This document shows, piece after piece, positions 22,701 through 34,700 of a stretch of 64,000 nt of DNA; the stretch's first letter is position 1, and each line of letters starts with the position of its first letter. The notes under the pieces were generated by a model, which saw only the letters and a program-made list of their open reading frames with translations, was not told the origin of the DNA and did not search any database. Source of the DNA: Kryptolebias marmoratus (Eukaryota > Chordata > Actinopteri > Cyprinodontiformes > Rivulidae); contig NC_051434.1 of assembly GCF_001649575.2 (NCBI RefSeq), positions 16,375,964 through 16,439,963 of the forward strand. Reading direction: 5' to 3'. Both the position numbers and the translations under genes were made by a program.

Positions 22701-25305
22701 CCACACAGACGTGCAGAAACATCATTTCTCCTCCTCTCTCCTTTAGGCGGCGGGCTATAATTAAACGCGTAAACACAGCCAGCTGTGCCTAAATCAGCCC
22801 GATCCATAGATTTTTTGGGGGGGGGGACAATTCGGAGGGATGTATGCGTCCCAGACCAAACGCAGACCATCATTTATTCATGCCGGTGTGCGCGCCTATA
22901 AGAACGACCGGGGAGGCGGGGGGGTTCACTGAGTTCATGCGGCTCCCCCTCTCTCTCTCCTCGTCGTCCCGTCGCCTCGTACACGAAGGAGACGCAGCAG
23001 ATGGAAGGGGACGTGTTCGAGACGCGAGAACGCACCCGTAAGGATTCTGTCACGGCGAGCGAGGGGCTTCCTGCAGCCTTTCTCCCTCTCTGCTGCGCGT
23101 TTCCTGCCTCGGTTATGTAATGCGGGGGCTGCCCGGTCCCTTTTTTTTTCTCTCTCTCTTCTCCCTTTCTGCCCTCCCCAGTTGGGAGCGTGACATGCCT
23201 TCCTGTTTTTCCATCAACCCACTGAACTCTTTCCCAGGGCAGCCGTTAGGAGAGCGAGCACTCGGCCGCACACTGAATATGAAGCAGGTTTATTCTCGAC
23301 AAGACGCCGCCGAGCCTTTATGTTTTATGTCTAGACGGCTGCACGTGTGGATCGTACGTCACGGAGTCAAGTTTTGTTTCTGTTTTAGCCAGCTTCATAT
23401 CATGAAAAAGAAGCTTTGTCACTTGTGTCCACTTGTTTGACCTTTGCCCTCAGGGAAAGAAACGGACTCATGAAACTCCTGCCTGTTCTGTGTAAGGCAG
23501 CCAGGTTTTTTTCTGACTGGGAACACAGAGCAATGTATGGTCTCTGCAGCGTATAATATATGAGACAAAGAGTGTGTGTCTGTGTGTGTGTGTGTGTTGT
23601 GCCTCTCCATTGTCTCTGCATGGAGCCGGCTTTTTCCCGCCAGTGCAGTGTTTTGTGGGTGGGGTTAGGGCCGGCCTCCAGCGGCAACAAAGCGCCACAG
23701 ATTCCCGCCCAATATGCAAATCTGCTCAAAGTGGGCGGGGCCAGGAGCCTCCCCTAACTGCAGCACTTAACACTGTCGCTTCCAGGGTGAGCACACCGGC
23801 AGACTGCATGTGTGTGTGTGTGTTTTCACCAGCACAGACTAAGGAACCACAAGTCGTACGCTGTGATCTAATCTGAGAAGAGTTTTGATGCTTCAAATAC
23901 AAATAATAAAAAAAAAATCCTGATCCAGCATCCTTTTTTTAATTTTAGCTCTTTGCTTTTAGTCCAGTTTTGGTGTTACCCAGCCTCATATTAGTTCCAT
24001 GTGCGTTTAAATCAGAATAATCAGAGACTTTTGGATCATTATGTATAAAACTGCAATAACATCGTAAAACTAGATCTTGACACAGGCAGTTGTTTACTGA
24101 ACACAGGCTTTGGGCTCAGTAGTTTTATACCTGATATGAATTTAATCAAAAACACAAAACAAGATTCTTATAAAAACAGGTTTCTGGTCCTCCATTACAG
24201 TTGGCAGGTGTCACATGTGTCAGTGACGTGCCCTCACAGACCGTCCACCTCGTGACGCAGAACCGCCGTGTTCCACTGGTGGTGCGAAAGCAAACACAAA
24301 GGTACTTGTAACTCGCGGTTTTTATGCTCGTTTGGTCCGAAAGCGCCTAGTGAACTGTGAAGGAACCAAAATGACAACTGGTATGAATAATGATCCACAT
24401 TATCACAATAACAATTTTAACAACCACATGTTTGGTTTGTAGGACAGAATTTGGCTCCAGCTGCAGTCTTGACTGGTCCATCTGATCATTTGTGGTGGAG
24501 CCATTTGGCACTTTTCTGTTTAAAGTTAAATAAGTCGTCGTATCTCAATGCGTCTACCTTCAAACAACTGTCAGATATTACTTACCTTTTTAGTGCATCT
24601 GTGTACTGAATGGAACTAAATTTAACCTGCAAAACCTCCTGAATCTGCTGCTTTTGTAAACCGTTAAACCTTCAACTTATTATTTATTTACTAGTTTTTG
24701 TCGTTCTGTTTCAAGCGGTATTTAAAACAGATGTTGCTTTGTGTCACGGCACACGGCTCGCTCACGTTTCGAACGCGTTACCTAACTCGGCGTGACGTTA
24801 GATAAGCGCTTGGACCTGTCGCCGCTGCTGTGGATCAGCCCTCACCTGGCCCTCTCGCTCTCGGGCATTTCGAAAACATCTGTTTGCTAACTTGATTTCA
24901 TGATTACACAGTCTGGACTGATTGCCGTATTGTTCCCTAGGTTCACACGCTGAGACTTTTTTTTTTTTCCCCCATTTTTAACTCAACGTAGCACCTGTAA
25001 AGAAAAGTAATGTAAACAAAAATATTCAAAACTTTCTCTGTGGTTGATCCACAGTTAAACGCAACACAAAGTGACCATTTTAGCTTGAAATCAGTGGAAA
25101 AGTTCCACCATGTGATCATTAAACCATTGTAATCATGCAGTTGTTTTTTTGTGCAGGAACCTTCATCCCTTTATGTTTGTGAATAATCAGTTTGCTGAGC
25201 TCTCCGTCAGCTGCACAAACTATTAGAAAGTGGCTGGATCCCGGCAAAATTGTAAAACCTTCATCAGCGTGAAGGCCGTCGTGACGCTAGTTTCTCACTG
25301 GTGGG

Positions 25306-25867
25306 CAGTAGTGGAGTACATTTACTTGATTACTGTACTTAAGTACATTTTTTGAGAATCTTTACTTGAGTATTTTTTTTTGGGGGGGGAGAAACTTATA
25401 ACTTTCACTCCACTACATTTCAACATCAAATATTGTACTTTTGACTCCACTACATATCTGGGAAGTTAGTCGTTACTTCGTGGTAATAGATTCAACCTTA
25501 AACCTTGGCTCCACAGTGAAAGTGTGAGGAGAACCAGGACTCTCTGGTTTGGTGTGTTTTTAGATTAAAAAAACACACCAAAATGGTGGCATTTTTATGC
25601 TGAAGTTTTTTCCAGGTGGTGTAGAAGTTGTAGCAGAGTGTTTCTACGCGTCGATACATCAGGTGGTTTCTGAAAGTTACAAGGTTCTGCAAAATTATAC
25701 AGCAACATACTGATATTAGAACATTTAATTTGAATTTTTGAATACTTAAGTATTTTCAAAAGTGAGTACTTCAGTACTTTAACTTTAACTTGTAGTTGAG
25801 TACGATTTGACCATGAGTATCAATACTTTTACTCAAGTACTACAGTTGAGTACTTCGTCCACCACTG
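25306..25867. mobile_element. 562-bp hAT-type foldback MITE
   Basis: The left end cagtagtggagtacatttac and right end gtacttcgtccaccactg are inverted repeats that continue inward as tacttaagt/acttgagta-rich arms. Flanking 8-bp repeats are ctggtggg (25298-25305) and cttgtggg (25868-25875), with one mismatch. The centre (about 25490-25690) is unique and non-coding. Confidence 0.85.
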
Positions 25868-25879
25868 CTTGTGGGGAAG

Positions 25880-26075
25880 TAGTTGGGAATACATAATTGT
25901 GAGAAAATACTTGGAATCACACTGGACGACACGGTTGCACAAGCTCCTGGCAACGTTTGGGCCAAAATACACCCGGAGTTTACATAAATGTTGACGACAA
26001 ACTACAGATCTGATGCCCTGGAATTTAACAAGGGTTCGAGATTCCCATGATCCCAGAAAAGTCTGTGCACCCACT
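25880..26075. repeat. diverged repeat, pair with 36785-37020
   Basis: Shared phrases in order are gagaaaata, acttggaatc, aca(c)aa(g)ctcctg and gggaggttaca/cggagtttaca. Similarity is weak, and the family was not recognised. Confidence 0.45.
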
Positions 26076-29000
26076 CTGTCACGACTCTCTTGGTGCTGAG
26101 ATGTAGCTACATGCTAGAAGATCACGCCATGGTAGCACGATGCCGCCGTCACGGGTTCTAGGTTGTTCCCACGTCCTTCTCACGATTGCAAGAGGCCAGG
26201 GTGGCCGGTCCTGCTTTCAGTCCCTAACAACCAAGCCGCTTCAGCCTGCGCTCGCACCGTGCCCCTCTTAGGACGCCGATGATGATAAACGTCGCTACGG
26301 ACCCCTGCGACGAACACACGTGCCACAGGGAAGTAAATGGGGTTGGAAACGGGGGAATCCTCAAGGGTCTAACCTCCACAAGATGGATCCTGCACAACCC
26401 AGAAAGTGGGTTATCGCAACAAAGCTGACGCGAGCCTCCACCGGTTTCAGTTTCTTAACGTCGAAAAGACGCGGCGTGCTCCTGCGTCTGTGCCGGATCT
26501 CGTACTGCTCTCGTCCAAACGGTCCTCCGAACAAACTCCCGTACAGGCGCATAAGGGCTCGTCAAAATGCCCACGGAGGTGTCGCCCGGCACAGTTGGTC
26601 GGCGCATTTGTGCGCTCCGACAGGCGGTGGCCGGTTTCCATCGGAGGGTGGCTGCAGCTGATAGGAAGCATGTCCCGCGAATGTTGCCGGTCAGTCGTAT
26701 GGAGACCAAAAAGAGGGGGTAGGAAAAGAAAACGCGAATAAACCAGGGGGGGGGACTGCTCTGTCAGGCCGATAAGGCGTTCCCTCCTCGCAGCAGTTAA
26801 CGGTTAACTGCTGATGTGCTTCGAGGCCGAGGCCCCCGCGGCTTCGGCCCGGTAAAGGAGAGCAACAAAGCAGGAGGGCGATTTGCAAAATGATAAGGTT
26901 TGACTGTTGGAATTAAACTGGAAAGAGCATTTCCATATTCACGCCGCTTCGAACCTGCCGCCAACGAACTGCCTGGTTTGTTGAGGTGATGGGAGTCGTA
27001 CTCAAATCAGGAGGTTCTGAAGCTTTGCATAATTCGCTTCCTCGTTTCATTCATGAGCGTTTGCCGTGAATGAGAACCTTGTACCGACGAAATGAAGGTT
27101 CAGCTGAAACCTTCCCGCCGCTCTGCACATCCGAATCAACTTGAATTAATTGGCCACCATAAAGCAGTTGTCCAGGACCTGGATCCATGCCATTAAGGAA
27201 GTGAGTTTGGTTCCTTTTATTTTGTTACGCGGCAGGGCACGAAGCCAGGCCCACGGAGAGACGGAGAAAGAGAGAAAAGCTCATATTTACATTTGAAATC
27301 CGCTGTTGTTCACTCGAAGCAGCAGCTGCATCCTCATAAGACGGGACAGAACCGTCCCGCTGCTCTCTTTTCCATATATAACTTCTAACAAGCTCTCCTG
27401 TGTCCCCCTGCCCTACTTTGCAGCTCCAGGCCATCGTGCACAATCAGATGGACCCCATACAGGCAGGTGGGCCGCGTGCCTGCTGGTAAACCAGCAGCAG
27501 TTTGGTTTTTATTCCTCCGTCGGACAGCGAGTCCCTTGGATGACCACCGTTTAGACATCGCGGCTCATTCGGAGCCGAACATTAGCAGCTGGGTCCATGT
27601 TCTCCTGTCTGACCCAGATTAACCAGGTTACTGGGTTATGGGTGCCTTACTGTAATTTGCCTCGTTCTGTTGTTTTGACCGGTCGTCCTCTGCTGCCACC
27701 TTGTGGCGAGCCGCGGCACACGCAGACAGGCGATGGCTTCCATGAACGACTAGAGGTTTGAGGAGATTTGGGATTTTTAGAAAACTTTTGTTGGGTGGGG
27801 GGCGGGATTAAATATCTGAAGACACCTGAATGTTCAAAGTAAAACTAAATAATCAATGATTCCACCTTGTTTTTGACATTTTATCATGTTGAAAAGAATA
27901 TTTACCAGCTCAACAATAAAACATTTGATTTAACCCCAAAATAATCTGCATATTTACTTTCATCATTTATTTCTCCCCATACAAAATAAAATATATGAAT
28001 CCCATTAAAAACGGGTGAAATTAACTCATTCAGCTCATCTTTTCTGTGGGATTTTTAAATACTGATTTTCTGTATGGAAACAAGTAAAAGACATTTCAGT
28101 AAACCCTTTTAGATTTAAATTGTTCCTTCTGTCCCATTTTACTTTATGTTAATATGTATTTCTTCTGTTTTATTGTTGTTGTGCCTCTTGTGTTTGTTTG
28201 GTTATTTCTAAATTATTTAAATATACGGTTGATGATTACATTTTTTTTATTTTAAAATTTCTCATATGCACTTAGTGTGATATTTTGTTGTTTGTTACCT
28301 TTTTTTTTATTAATATACAAGACTTGTGCCATTTTATTACATTTATTATTAACTATTTGTAGCTTTTTAATAAGTTTATCTGTCCAGCAGCAGAAATGAC
28401 AAATAATTCGATGTGTTTTTATCGTTTTTTGCCTTTTTAAATCATAAAACGGCCATAAATCCTGACAGTTTTATCCATTTTCGGTCTGTTTTACTCTGCC
28501 GGACTGTTTAACTGTTGCGTAGCTTTTGTCCCGTCAGCGAGTGATGGAGAAAAAGCTGTGTCCTGTTGTTACCTCCTTACCTGCAGGAGTTCCTCTTGGG
28601 GGTTTAATTGTTTTCGGGGCTGATGGATTTGGATTCTCTTCGACAAAATGGTCCGAACTCTCCTCGCTCAGGTTAGGATAAAACCTGTCCACAAACTGAC
28701 TCTATAGTGACTCTGAGCTTAAAGACAGGTGACTCTCTTTGTTCCTGTCCTTCTTTTTCTTTTCTTTTTTTTCTTGAATAGTCAGTTTCTTTGTTTTCTT
28801 GTTATTTCCACGACTCAATCAGCTGATCACTTTGGCCATAAATCTCTCAGATTATCCATTCACTCGTGTGTCTTTCCTTCACGTGAACCTCTCGATCTGC
28901 AACTAGTAAAACGGAGCTAAAGCCAACCACCGTAACGTTATTTGTTTGTGTTTATCACACCTCCGTTCCTTCTTAAAACTGATCAAACTTGTGCGTCTGC

Positions 29001-29293
29001 AAGCAGCTGTCTGACCTGGACTGAACAGTAGTTCTGTCTGCGTTCCTGACAGAATAAAGAATAAGACGTAAAAAGACAACACGGGTCAAGTTAGGCCTCT
29101 TTTTTTTTTTGGCACGTCGTCCACAGGAGTCAGAAGGACGGGGATGTAAAGTACAGATCTGTTGGTATTTGCTGCATATAACCTGGAAAAGTTTTACAGA
29201 TTACTGCCTGTGTGGCCCTCAAACCCTCAGCGGTGAGGGGCTTCAACGGAGAATCCCTTCAGAGCCTCCAGCTCTCCCTCCGTCACAAATTGT

Positions 29294-29641
29294 CTGTCCT
29301 GGTCTGTCCTGGTTTGTCCTGGTTTGTCCTGGTTTGTCCTGGTCTGTGCTGGTTTGTCCTGGGTTGTCCTGGTTTGTCCTGGTTTTGTTTTGTCCTGGTC
29401 TGTCCTGTTTTGTCCTGGTCTGTCGTGGTCTGTCCTGGTCTATCCTGGTCTGTCCTGGTCTGTCCTGTTTTGTCCTGGTCTGTCGTGGTCTGTCCTGGTC
29501 TATCCTGGTCTGTCCTGGTCTATCCTGGTCTGTCCTGGTCTATCCTGGTCTGTCCTGGTCTGTCCTGGTCTATCCTGGTCTGTCCTGGTCTATCCTGGTC
29601 TGTCCTGGTCTATCCTGGTCTGTCCTGGTCTATCCTGGTCT
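29294..29641 (+). repeat. 10-bp minisatellite (tgtcctggtc)n running into a gap
   Basis: About 35 copies of a 10-base unit tgtcctggtc occur, with ggtt, gttt and tatcctggtc variants. The later part alternates tgtcctggtc and tatcctggtc, giving a 20-base higher-order period. The plus strand is almost free of A. Long plus-strand open frames arise only because 30 bases (three units) equal ten codons without a stop. They are not genes. Confidence 0.97.
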
Positions 29642-30011
29642 NNNNNNNNNNNNNNNNNNNNNNNNNNNNNNNNNNNNNNNNNNNNNNNNNNNNNNNNNNN
29701 NNNNNNNNNNNNNNNNNNNNNNNNNNNNNNNNNNNNNNNNNNNNNNNNNNNNNNNNNNNNNNNNNNNNNNNNNNNNNNNNNNNNNNNNNNNNNNNNNNNN
29801 NNNNNNNNNNNNNNNNNNNNNNNNNNNNNNNNNNNNNNNNNNNNNNNNNNNNNNNNNNNNNNNNNNNNNNNNNNNNNNNNNNNNNNNNNNNNNNNNNNNN
29901 NNNNNNNNNNNNNNNNNNNNNNNNNNNNNNNNNNNNNNNNNNNNNNNNNNNNNNNNNNNNNNNNNNNNNNNNNNNNNNNNNNNNNNNNNNNNNNNNNNNN
30001 NNNNNNNNNNN
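29642..30011. other. assembly gap (370 N)
   Basis: A run of N begins inside the minisatellite, so the true array is probably longer than shown. Confidence 0.99.
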
Positions 30012-30424
30012 CCTCCACGCTTGGTTTGGTTCGCCTTTAATGAAGCTGAGTTGTTTTGCTTTTTTTGGGGAAACCTATGACTACGGCAAGCCCGACGGTC
30101 CAAGCCAAAACATATGGGAGCTCTTGAGACGACACACACCCAGAGTCAGCGCCACCGAACAGTTAAAAATGAATAAAAACACCTTATTTACACATTTCTG
30201 TCCGAACTTTTACAACATGCCATCTAAGCATTTATACAGAATATGCCTGGGCACATATCCCTGTATAGAAAATATATTATAAATTAAATTAGACTAAGGT
30301 CTATAGACATCCAAAGTACAGCACTTTTTTTTTTTCCTTTTTAAATTTCATTGTTTTGTTGTTTTTTTGAATGACGTCCTCGGTTTCGCACTAAAAGAAA
30401 GAACTCTAGTTGGATGCAGATGTT

Positions 30425-31696
30425 GACGTTTGTTGCGTTTTTACTTTTTATTTTTGTTGTTTTTGTTTGTAGCGGACCACGTGGACTACAGAGAAGCCTC
30501 GCATATTTACACCGGATCTGTCTTCGGGTCTGTCTGACTCGTGCGTCGCCTCGCGTCCTTTTTTCCTCCCGTTGACCAGCGGTTGGTGCCCCGGGGCCGC
30601 AGGGCTCGCTTGCGGCCCAGCGGCGCCGATGGCGTAGGAGCGCGGACCAATCCGCTTTGGCACGGGGTTAAGAAGCGTGCTGCGGCTTCTCCCCACCCCA
30701 CATGACACACACAAAGCTCCTTTTAGTTCATTTTAGCAGAAAACGAAAAACTGAGCAAACTGGGGCCCCCCGAAGGGAAGGGGGGGAAAACAGAAGCTTG
30801 CGCCGAGAGATCTGGAGCATGCTAGCACCATGGACAGAGAAAAGACGCAAAGAATGATGAACGCTGTTCAAGTAAAGCCAGAAAATATACAAAACAAAAC
30901 CCCAACAAAATAAGCGGTTGTGCTGGAACGTCAACGCACACTACACGGGTGGAGCTTGTGCCGAGTGGAGGGTGGGGGTTGGGGTGGGGTAAAGTAGCGA
31001 TAAATTCAGATGGACGAGCGGGACGGGTGGAAACGGAGGATCCTTAATCATGTCCTCCCTCCTGTCTTCCTTTGTCCCCCCTCAGCTGCACTGATGTAGA
31101 AAAAGAAAAGGGACGCAGGCGGAAGCAAATCTCCGGAGTGGTTCCATCACGTTGCTTCGTGGGTCGCCGGCGCGCGGAGGTCAGTGCAGCTGGGGGGAAC
31201 GGGGTGCAGCGAGGAAACGGGGGCGGCTCCAGGAAACGGAAATGGCATGTTTTTGTTTTAATTTTTTCAAAGTGTGTGCAAAAATACTTATCAGTCTACG
31301 GCTGGAACACCTTTTTTTTTTTCTTTCTTTCTTTTCATACATTTTGGTTTTGACCTTTTCTTAAATTTTTCTTTTTCTTTCTTTTAATATAGCTTCCTCT
31401 TTCATCCTACCTACTGTTAATCTGCGGCTCGTGTTTTCGCTTCTCTTCATATATATATCTCTATCTTCAGGTCTGGCTTTTTGCCCGTTCTTACTTTACA
31501 AAATGAGAGACAGAACGATGGGACAGCTGATAATATACAGAATTAAACTCCTCTTCCTCCTCTCGCCGCCAACCTGCGGGTGATTCCTCTTCGCTCTTTG
31601 TAAACAAACAATGTAATTTTTTTTTTCTTTTTTTCTTTAAATTTTCAGCCACTGGTGTCTGTTTCCTCTTCGTTTTCTCTCCTCCTCCTCCTCCTC
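30425..31696 (-). other. cyri 3' UTR (probable extent)
   Basis: Downstream of the cyri stop at 31697 there is no other gene, only low-complexity T/CT-rich stretches (31305-31400, 31615-31700). The end is placed at the candidate poly(A) signal 30447-30452 and is uncertain. Confidence 0.4.
30447..30452 (-). terminator. candidate poly(A) signal of the cyri gene
   Basis: TTTATT on the plus strand reads AATAAA on the minus strand, about 1.25 kb beyond the cyri stop codon. A T-rich plus-strand stretch (A-rich in the transcript) surrounds it. Other weaker hexamers cannot be excluded. Confidence 0.35.
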
Positions 31697-31760
31697 TCAC
31701 TGCAGGAGAGCCCTGATTTGTTTGGAGGTGCTGTCATCGTTTAGATGTCGTGTTGTATAC
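31697..31760 (-). CDS. cyria: cyri last exon with stop
   Basis: This exon follows the acceptor ccacccag after an 84-base intron. It encodes [20 protein letters not shown] followed by TGA at 31699-31697, matching the C-terminal end of the family. Confidence 0.96.
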
Positions 31761-34700
31761 CTGGGTGGGGAGGAAAAATATTTTTAAAAAAAACAGGAAA
31801 TGAAGAAGAGCTGAAGCTCTGTACGTGTGGTGTGTTGTATCCACCTCAGTGCGTTCAGAAGTCCCTCCACGCTGTTGGACGGTTGCTCCTTCAGCACTTT
31901 GATGCAGCCCTTCATCTGCGGGCCGAGACGACACAGAACATTAGATCAGCCCGGTCTCCTGCTGCTGCTCGTTAAAACCTCATCTACCGGGTCCAAACGG
32001 ATATTCAAGGGACCGCGGGACACACAAGAACGTTAAAAATACTAGAAAAGCCCCCTGCAGAGGTGGTTGGGGCTTCCTGAGCTCCGCTTAATGATTTTTG
32101 TATCTCATCGTTGTATTTTTGCACTTTTCTGAGTTCCTGTCTCCCACCGCCCAAAGCCACCTCCGTCTGTTAGCAAAATATCTCGTGAACCACTGGGTGG
32201 GTTTTGATGAGGCGCTCAGGAAATGATCAGCAGGTGCACGTCTACAACTGATTCACTTTTGGAGTCGGCCCAGTTCACGGTGGCCGCCGAAGCTAATCCA
32301 CCTCACCAAACACAAAAATGGCGGGATCTCGGCCAGTTTTACAGACACCGAGCTAAAACTGGGCGCGGCGGTAGCTGAGAGTCATCCCCAGCACGTACTT
32401 TGAGAGCTACACGTTGCGCACTTGTTTTCCCATAACTGTGCATTTCACTGTTGGAGCCAGCCCTGTCTGTCTGTTAGCAAAATATCTAATGAACCACTGG
32501 ACAGATTTAAATGAAGCTCTCTGAAAGAGTTCAATAGATCTATATTGACAGCTGATTAACTGTTGGAGTCAGCCCTATGCAAGATGGCCGCCACAGCTAA
32601 CTGACCTTAGCAAACACAAAAATGGCTGTAAGTCTGTCGGTTTTACAAATACTGAGCTGAAGTTTGACGTGGTAGTCGCTGAGAGTCATCCACAACACGT
32701 ACACTGAGTGCTAACAGATTGTTAAAGACATTGACCATGGACCTGTGTGCCAGTTTAAAGGGATAGTTTAGCTCTTTTGAAGTGGGGTTTGTAGCTTCAT
32801 ACAACAGATAAAATATTAAAGATCCATACTCTTTCCAAATATCAGAACTATCCCTTTAAAAGGTAGGCTGAGGCAGATGTCCGACGGGGAAAAATAATCT
32901 GAATGTGTTGCACTCACATCGATTTTGGAGGTTTTGGCAAAAGCTCCGACAGGATGGACGTGGTCGTAGAGGATGATGACGCCCACCATCACCCTCATGC
33001 AGAACAGCATGGTGTCTGTGTTGGTGAACCGGCAGCGGTACTCCCTGAGACAGAGGGGGACAGTGCTTGTTTTCACCCGACGTTTGTTACGAAGAGTAAA
33101 AAAAAACAAAAAGAAACAAACCCAGGGTGAGATCTGAGGCCGAGGGGAGCGCCGGGTTACAACAAAACGAACGAGAGACGACGTGTTTCTGACAAACGCT
33201 GAGAGCTGAATGCTGACAGAGCCGAAACTGACGTGTTAAAGCCTAAAGAGGCAGAACACTAGCTAAAAGAAGCAGAATACTAGCTAAAAGTTAAAAGAAG
33301 CATATTATTAGCTAAAAGCTAAAAGAAGCATAATATTAGCTAAGCGAAGCAGAACACTAACTAAAAGCTAAAAGAAGCAGAATACTAGCTAAAAGCTAAA
33401 AGAAGCATATTATTAGCTAAAAGCTAAAATAAGCATAATATTAGCTAAGCGAAGCAGAACACTAACTAAAAGCTAAAAGAAGCAGAATACTAGCTTAAAG
33501 CTAAAATAAGCATAATATTAGCTAAAAGAAGCAGAACACTAACTAAAAGTTAAAAGAAGCAAATTATTAGCTAAAAGCTAAAAGAATCAGAATACTAGCT
33601 AAAAGAAGCAGAACACTAGCTAAAAGCTAATAGAATCAGAGTACTAGCTAAAAGAAGCAGAATATTAGCTAAAAGAAGCAGAATACTAGCTAAAAGAAGC
33701 ATAATATTAGCTAAAAGAAGCAGAATACTAGCTAAAAGAAGCAAAAAGCCAAAAGAAGGAGTATATTAGCTAAAAGCTAAAAGAAGTAAAATGCTGCTAA
33801 AAGCCAGAAGTAGTCAAAAGCCAATAGTAGCCAAATGCAAGCTAAAAGCTAAAAGTAGGAAAAGGCTATCTGAAGTGATTCAGTAGAGAGAAATCTGGAC
33901 TTCTTCTCCTGTCCGGTTTGCCTTCTTTTGAACCATGTAGGTTTGTCATTAACATAGGAAAAGGTAAAAGTGGCAAAAGACTAGCTAAAAGCTAAAGTAT
34001 CCAAAGGGTAGGTGAAAGCTAAAGTATTAAAAGAAGAACTAAAAGGAGCAAAGGTCTAGCTAAAAGCCGAAAGTAACAAAACTAACGAAATGCTCAATGT
34101 GGCAAAACGCAAAAAAACCTACAGAAGCTGAAAGTATAGCACTTGTCTCCTGAATGAGCGGAGCATTTTGATACACGAGTGGCTAAAACAACACAAAGCA
34201 TGCAGAAGTAACGCAAAAAAACAACCCAGTCAGACACCGGTGTAAATGCTGAGTCACTGTTCACACAGTGAATGAAAGAAGGCCTCAGAGTGGGAGGGGG
34301 GAGACCAGGAGAGGAGGAGCTGAGGTGATGCAGGTGATGGAGGCACTCACGGGGTCTCCAGCATGACGCGACACACGCAGGCCATGGTGCTCAGGCAGTC
34401 TGTGGTGTCCTCTATGGGCAGGGTCTTGTTCTGGAGGAACACAAACCAGACGGCAGAGGCTGCTGTCATACTGGAGCTTTGAGGGAAGGAAATGTTGCAG
34501 CACTAGGTGGAGACAAAGCGGAGCTGTTTGCCGAGAGAGGCTCGGCTTCTACCGTTTACATCACAGGTGTCAAACTCCGTTCCTCGGGGGGGCGCTCTCC
34601 TGCATGTTTTAGATGTGTTCTTGCTTTAAAACACCTGCTTTAAACGGCTGACGTGTGGAGAACCTGACGATGTGGTGAGGAGGTGATTAAACCGTTTGAA

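Larger units (their letters stand above)
16081..30420. other. intergenic region between convergent trit1 and cyri genes
   Basis: No coding exon or RNA gene could be supported in these 14 kb. The open frames here are short, and none resembles a known protein. The region holds the repeats listed separately, several CA/TG runs (for example 17926-17949 and 23572-23597), a 25-base poly-T (about 22206-22230) and CG-rich unique stretches (21690-22130, 26260-26760). A homeodomain-site-rich AT/unique stretch at 26886-27200 is a possible conserved non-coding element. Confidence 0.7.

Noticed and set aside
22844..23041. CG-rich short open frame near 23 kb
   Set aside because: It is short, with no family similarity and no supporting splice or poly(A) signals.
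27421..27466. Possible exon (acceptor ctttgcag, QAIVHNQMDPIQA, donor gtgggc)
   Set aside because: It has good splice-like edges but is only about 45 bases, has no recognisable protein and no partner exon in phase on either side.
29109..30282. Open frames of 238-356 codons (LSWSVLVCPG-type repeats)
   Set aside because: They are produced by the 10-base minisatellite read in three frames and by the run of N. There is no start context, splice signal or family similarity.
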